Origin: Klebsiella spallanzanii
Lineage (GTDB): Bacteria > Pseudomonadota > Gammaproteobacteria > Enterobacterales > Enterobacteriaceae
Direction of reading: 5' to 3'
Assembly (NCBI RefSeq): GCF_902158555.1
Contig: NZ_CABGGS010000023.1
Location: forward strand, 434,001 to 498,000
Length of the DNA stretch: 64,000 nucleotides
Below the pieces are notes generated by a model. That model did not search any database. It was not told the origin of the DNA and saw nothing but the letters and a program-made list of their open reading frames with translations. Both the position numbers and the translations under genes were made by a program. Of the stretch, positions 59,943-64,000 are shown in pieces. Within the stretch, counting starts at the first letter, position 1. Every line of letters starts with the position of its first letter.

Positions 59943-60716
59943 ATGTCTGACCTGCTAAACCCCGCGCATATTGCCCATCTGCGGCACCTTTTTCGCCGCC
60001 ATTCTCCCCTTGTTCACTGCATGACTAACGACGTGGTGCAAACCTTTACCGCCAACGTGCTGCTGTCGATTGGCGCATCACCAGCGATGGTTATCGACCC
60101 GGATGAAGCCAGCCAGTTTGCTGCCATTGCCGACGCGCTGCTGATTAACGTCGGCACGCTAACCGTTGAGCGTGCGACGGCGATGCGGGCGGCGGCGCAT
60201 AGCGCAAAGCAGGCGGGCAAACCGTGGGTGCTGGACCCGGTGGCGGTCGGCGCGTTGACTTTACGTACTGAATTTTGTCGGGAGCTTCTGGCGCTACAGC
60301 CAGCCGCTATTCGTGGTAACGCTTCAGAAATTATGGCCCTTGCCGGGATGAGCGGCGGCGGGCGCGGTGTCGATACCACCGATACCGCCGCCGCCGCGCT
60401 GCCCGCGGCTCAGGCGTTAGCTCGCCAGTTGAATACCGTGGTCGCAGTAACCGGAGAGGTCGATTACGTCACCGATGGTCAGCGTACGCGCGCTGTCACC
60501 GGCGGCGATCCGCTAATGACTCGGGTGGTTGGCACTGGCTGCGCGCTGTCGGCGGTGGTTGCCGCCAGCACGGCGATGCCCGGTGACCGTCTGGAAAACG
60601 TCGCTGCGGCCTGCGGTCTGATGAAGTTCGCGGGTGGAATCGCGGCGCAGCGGGGCGGTCCCGGCAGCTTTACTCCCGCATTCCTGGATGCGCTGTACGC
60701 GGAGGGCGGCCTGTGA
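59943..60716 (+). CDS. thiM: Hydroxyethylthiazole kinase
   Basis: A 257-residue ribokinase-like enzyme that phosphorylates 4-methyl-5-(2-hydroxyethyl)thiazole in thiamin salvage. Family features: [26 protein letters not shown] near the N-terminus, [20 protein letters not shown], and the catalytic anion-hole region [16 protein letters not shown] (about residues 195-210). GGGAG lies upstream of the ATG, inside the part controlled by the riboswitch. It overlaps thiD by four bases. Confidence 0.95.
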   Translation: MSDLLNPAHIAHLRHLFRRHSPLVHCMTNDVVQTFTANVLLSIGASPAMVIDPDEASQFAAIADALLINVGTLTVERATAMRAAAHSAKQAGKPWVLDPVAVGALTLRTEFCRELLALQPAAIRGNASEIMALAGMSGGGRGVDTTDTAAAALPAAQALARQLNTVVAVTGEVDYVTDGQRTRAVTGGDPLMTRVVGTGCALSAVVAASTAMPGDRLENVAAACGLMKFAGGIAAQRGGPGSFTPAFLDALYAEGGL

Positions 60717-61513
60717 AACGAATCAATGCTTTAACCATCGCCGGAACCGACCCGAGCGGCGGCGCGGGGATCCAGGCGGATCTCAAAACCTTCTCAGCGC
60801 TGGGCGCTTACGGCTGCTCGGTCATCACTGCGCTGGTGGCGCAAAACACCCGAGGCGTGCAGTCTGTGTACCGCATTGAGCCTGATTTTGTTGCCGCGCA
60901 GCTCGATTCGGTATTCAGCGATGTGCGAATCGATACCACTAAAATTGGCATGCTGGCGGAAACGGATATCGTCGAAGCGGTGGCGGAGCGGCTGGCGCGT
61001 TATCAGATTAAAAACGTGGTGCTGGATACCGTGATGTTGGCGAAAAGCGGCGATCCGTTGCTTTCGGTCAGCGCAGTGCAGACGCTGCGCCAGCGCCTGC
61101 TGCCGCAGGTGTCATTGATCACGCCAAATCTGCCCGAAGCGGCAGCGCTACTGGATACGCCGCATGCCAGAACGGAACAGGAGATGCTGGAGCAGGGCAG
61201 AGCGCTGCTGGGAATGGGCTGCGGCGCGGTATTAATGAAGGGCGGTCATCTGGATGACGCCGAAAGCCCGGACTGGCTGTTTACCCGTGAAGAAGAACAG
61301 CGCTTTACCGCGCCAAGAGTGCAGACCAAAAATACGCACGGCACCGGCTGTACCCTATCGGCGGCGCTGGCGGCGCTGCGTCCTCGTTACGATGATTGGG
61401 GGCAAACGGTAGCGGAGGCTAAAGGCTGGCTCTCTGCGGCGCTGGCGCAGGCGGATTCGCTGGAGGTCGGGCAGGGGATTGGCCCGGTGCATCATTTCCA
61501 TGCCTGGTGGTAA
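60713..61513 (+). CDS. thiD: Bifunctional hydroxymethylpyrimidine kinase / phosphomethylpyrimidine kinase
   Basis: A 266-residue kinase that makes HMP diphosphate for thiamin synthesis. [24 protein letters not shown] (residues about 7-30) and the catalytic [14 protein letters not shown] (about 208-221) define the family. It starts with GTG, overlapping the thiM stop (GTGA), so its translation depends on thiM and thereby on the riboswitch. Length and sequence are very close to E. coli ThiD. Confidence 0.95.
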   Translation: MKRINALTIAGTDPSGGAGIQADLKTFSALGAYGCSVITALVAQNTRGVQSVYRIEPDFVAAQLDSVFSDVRIDTTKIGMLAETDIVEAVAERLARYQIKNVVLDTVMLAKSGDPLLSVSAVQTLRQRLLPQVSLITPNLPEAAALLDTPHARTEQEMLEQGRALLGMGCGAVLMKGGHLDDAESPDWLFTREEEQRFTAPRVQTKNTHGTGCTLSAALAALRPRYDDWGQTVAEAKGWLSAALAQADSLEVGQGIGPVHHFHAWW

Positions 61514-61661
61514 ACGGCACGACAACGTGCCAGCAGACCATGCTGAAAAAATACGCTCCCGGCTGGAAAATCTGCTGAGTCGGTACCAGGCTTAACCTGC
61601 CCAAAATAATTGGGTTGGGAAAATGCATGCCGGTTTCGACCGGCACTTACGGGAGATAGCT

Positions 61662-62714
61662 ATGACCGATATTACGCAGTTGCTTGGCAAAGATGCCGAC
61701 ACGCTTTTACAGCACCGTTGTATGACGATTCCAGCCGATCAGCTCTATTTACCGGGTTCGGACTACGTCGATCGGGTGATGGTTGATAACAATCGTCCAC
61801 CGGCGGTGCTGCGTAATATGCAAACCCTGTATAACACTGGCCGTCTGGCGGGAACCGGATATTTGTCTATTCTGCCGGTTGACCAGGGCGTAGAGCATTC
61901 TGCTGGCGCTTCTTTTGCCGCTAACCCGCTGTACTTTGATCCGAAAAATATCGTCGAACTGGCTATTGAAGCCGGTTGCAACTGCGTGGCCTCCACCTAT
62001 GGCGTGCTGGCCTCGGTGTCGCGCCGCTACGCGCACCGTATCCCCTTCCTGGTCAAACTGAACCACAACGAAACGCTAAGCTACCCGACCGAATATGACC
62101 AGACGCTGTACGCCAGCGTTGAGCAGGCGTTCAATATGGGAGCCGTGGCGGTAGGGGCGACTATCTATTTCGGTTCTGAACAATCTCGTCGCCAGCTTGA
62201 GGAAATTTCTGTGGCCTTTGAGCGCGCGCATGAACTGGGCCTGGTGACCGTGCTGTGGGCCTATCTGCGGAACCCGGCGTTTAAGAAAGATGGCGTCGAT
62301 TATCACGTTTCCGCCGACTTAACCGGCCAGGCCAACCATCTGGCGGCCACTATCGGTGCGGATATTGTGAAGCAGAAAATGGCGGAGAATAACGGCGGCT
62401 ATAAGGCGGTGAACTTCGGCTATACCGATGACCGGGTTTACAGCAAATTAACTACCGAGAACCCGATTGATCTGGTGCGCTATCAGCTGGCGAACTGCTA
62501 TATGGGTCGCGCCGGGCTGATTAACTCCGGCGGCGCGGCGGGCGGTGAAACCGATCTGTCCGATGCTGTACGTACGGCGGTTATCAATAAACGCGCGGGC
62601 GGCATGGGGCTGATTCTGGGCCGTAAGGCCTTTAAAAAATCGATGGCCGACGGCGTGAAGCTGATTAATGCCGTGCAGGATGTTTATCTGGACGGCAAAG
62701 TTACCATCGCTTAA
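61662..62714 (+). CDS. fbaB: Class I fructose-bisphosphate aldolase FbaB
   Basis: A 350-residue DhnA/FbaB-type aldolase using a Schiff-base lysine, active in gluconeogenic growth. The start at 61662 has GGGAGA upstream and gives the family N-terminus [13 protein letters not shown]; the frame is open 13 codons further. Features: [40 protein letters not shown], and the lysine in [13 protein letters not shown] small hairpin GCCGGT-TTC-GACCGGC lies just before the ribosome site. Confidence 0.95.
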   Translation: MTDITQLLGKDADTLLQHRCMTIPADQLYLPGSDYVDRVMVDNNRPPAVLRNMQTLYNTGRLAGTGYLSILPVDQGVEHSAGASFAANPLYFDPKNIVELAIEAGCNCVASTYGVLASVSRRYAHRIPFLVKLNHNETLSYPTEYDQTLYASVEQAFNMGAVAVGATIYFGSEQSRRQLEEISVAFERAHELGLVTVLWAYLRNPAFKKDGVDYHVSADLTGQANHLAATIGADIVKQKMAENNGGYKAVNFGYTDDRVYSKLTTENPIDLVRYQLANCYMGRAGLINSGGAAGGETDLSDAVRTAVINKRAGGMGLILGRKAFKKSMADGVKLINAVQDVYLDGKVTIA

Positions 62715-62733
62715 GCATTCGCGTCGTCTGCCT

Positions 62734-62807
62734 TCCCCGGCGGCGCTACGCTTGTCCGGGCTACGGGAAGGGTAGCCCGGACAGGTGCGTCAAGCGCCGC
62801 CTCCGGG
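62734..62807. repeat. REP/BIME pair
   Basis: CCCCGGCGGCGCTACG...TCCGGGCTAC (62734-62763) facing GTAGCCCGGACAGGTGCG...CGCCTCCGGG (62772-62807), between convergent fbaB and the kinase gene. Confidence 0.72.
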
Positions 62808-62814
62808 ATCCTGC

Positions 62815-63999
62815 TTATTCGCGAATCAATCGCGCCGTGTGCTGGAGCGTTTTATACGCTTCGTAACGACGCTGATGATCGGCGCTAAATTGCTCTTCGC
62901 AGCGGTAAGTTTTATCCACTCGGGTAAACTGCTTCATCGCTTCCGGCAGCGAAGGGGCAATGTTACCCGCTACGGCACCGAGAATTGCCGAACCTAACAG
63001 CACTGGTTCGCTGGACTCGGTACTGACCACGTTAATGCCGCAAGCATCTGCCAGCAGCTGGCGAACTAAAGGATGTTGACCTGCGCCGCCGCTGATGACG
63101 ATATTTTCGCTATCAATCCCGCAATTTTTCTGCGCATCGATAATCTGCCGCAGACCGTAGCCGATACCGCATAATCCCGCGACGTACAGCGCAATCAGGT
63201 TTTCCAGATCCCGCTCCATGCCCAGTCCGGCGATAATCGCTTTCGCGTTCGGATCCGCCAGCGGCGCACGGTTGCCTAAAAACTCCGGCACCACGTGCAG
63301 ACCGGCAGCGAGCTTGACTGCTTCGGAAGGATTATCCACCTGCACCAGCACCTTGTCGGCAAGATACACCGGTAGCGGAACCCCGGCTTCTTTTGCCAGC
63401 GCTTTAGCCTCTGCCGCGGCGGGATGGAAGCTCAATAACTGGTCGATAGCCGCACCCGCTGCGCTCTGGCCGCCTTCGCTAAGCCAGAACCCTGGCACCA
63501 TGGCGGAATAGTAAGGCCCCCACACGCCGGGCACAAAGACGGCATCCTGGGTGGTGGTCATAGTGCAGGAGGAAGTACCGAACACGTAGGCCATATTGTT
63601 GACCGCGCCGTTAAGCACGCCAACGGTACCAATCCCGCCCGCGTGGGCGTCAATCATGCCGACCGCCACCGGCGTGCCGACGGGCAGGCCCATCTCATCT
63701 GCCGCTGTTGCGCACAGACCACCCTCGCAGGGCGTTCCCGGATCGACAATACGCTGGCCGATGCGGACAAAATCTTCATCCGCCAGTTCCTCAAGGCCAA
63801 TCTGGCGGAAGTATCCGGCATCCCAGCGTTTTTCATGCGCCAGGTAGGTCCATTTACAGGTCACGGTGCACACCGAGCGGGCCAAATCGCCGGTTGAGCG
63901 CCAGGTGAGATAATCAGCGAGGTCAAAGAAGTGGCGCGCCTGTTGATAGATTTGCGGACGATTCTCCTTCAGCCACAAAATTTTCGGCGTTTCCATCTC
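62815..63999 (-). CDS. FGGY-family pentulose kinase (5' end outside window)
   Basis: The C-terminal 395 residues of a sugar kinase of the FGGY family, of the ribulokinase-like branch. The frame stays open to the right edge, and the EMETPKILWLK segment is internal in this family, so about 130-150 N-terminal residues are missing. Visible: GMIDAHAGGIGTVG with the catalytic Asp region, FGTSSCTMTTT (phosphate loop), the signature FLGNRAPLADPNAKAII, and the adenosine-binding ISGGAGQHPLVRQLLAD. A D-ribulose or related pentulose is the likely substrate. The partner dehydrogenase and transporter would be beyond the edge. Confidence 0.85.
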   Translation of the reverse strand, partial: EMETPKILWLKENRPQIYQQARHFFDLADYLTWRSTGDLARSVCTVTCKWTYLAHEKRWDAGYFRQIGLEELADEDFVRIGQRIVDPGTPCEGGLCATAADEMGLPVGTPVAVGMIDAHAGGIGTVGVLNGAVNNMAYVFGTSSCTMTTTQDAVFVPGVWGPYYSAMVPGFWLSEGGQSAAGAAIDQLLSFHPAAAEAKALAKEAGVPLPVYLADKVLVQVDNPSEAVKLAAGLHVVPEFLGNRAPLADPNAKAIIAGLGMERDLENLIALYVAGLCGIGYGLRQIIDAQKNCGIDSENIVISGGAGQHPLVRQLLADACGINVVSTESSEPVLLGSAILGAVAGNIAPSLPEAMKQFTRVDKTYRCEEQFSADHQRRYEAYKTLQHTARLIRE

Positions 64000-64000
64000 C

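Noticed and set aside
61629-61645. Hairpin GCCGGTTTCGACCGGC before fbaB taken as a terminator
   Set aside because: No T tract follows, and it lies just before the fbaB ribosome site. It may affect translation or mRNA stability, but nothing more can be said.

Overview
The window looks like a chromosomal segment of an enterobacterium of the Klebsiella/Raoultella group. Three things suggest this. There is a complete 3-hydroxybenzoate/gentisate operon of the type known from Klebsiella (mhbT-D-H-I-M). Most of the rest follows the order of the E. coli yeh/yoh region (dusC ... mdtQ-yohD-yohC-pbpG-dld-bglX-yehZYXW-yohO-btsSR-yehS-yehR-yehQ-yehP-yehM-yehL-yehI-molR-metG-apbC). Many intergenic gaps also carry the same GC-rich palindromic repeat (GTAGCCCGGACAGG...CGCCTCCGGG). 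The species cannot be fixed by eye.

Left part (1-13.4 kb): the 3-hydroxybenzoate operon, with mhbT cut by the window edge, ends at a strong terminator before dusC. A beta-glucoside operon (bglG-bglF-bglB) follows, with two BglG-responsive antiterminator/terminator leaders. Next are a methyltransferase, an outer-membrane efflux lipoprotein (mdtQ-like) and the DedA protein YohD.

Middle (13.4-49.5 kb): this is mostly conserved backbone. It holds yohC, pbpG, a GNAT acetyltransferase, dld, bglX, the osmoprotectant ABC importer osmF-yehY-yehX-yehW, the unannotated small membrane protein yohO, the pyruvate-sensing two-component system btsSR, yehS, yehR, and the large MoxR-VWA-SWIM-DUF5682 cluster yehQ-yehP-yehM-yehL. 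Upstream of that cluster lie three tandem giant DUF4132 genes (1199, 1246 and 1245 aa). Two of them carry an N-terminal WGR domain. metG and the divergent apbC close the block.

Right part (49.5-64 kb): this is more accessory. It contains an AT-rich orphan gene, a solitary rcnB, a LysR regulator, an adenine-utilisation module (LysR / ade + NCS2 permease), and a six-repeat type I-E-like CRISPR array with no cas genes. Directly downstream of the array sits a MazEF/PemIK-type toxin-antitoxin pair, and beyond it a further single degenerate repeat. A periplasmic alkyl sulfatase gene (yjcS-like) is broken by one in-frame TGA. It is followed by a TPP riboswitch with thiM-thiD, then fbaB, and an FGGY pentulose kinase cut by the right edge.

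The parts most worth a second look are the tandem WGR/DUF4132 expansion next to the YehL-type MoxR/VWA genes, and the CRISPR array whose trailer end appears to be interrupted by a toxin-antitoxin module.
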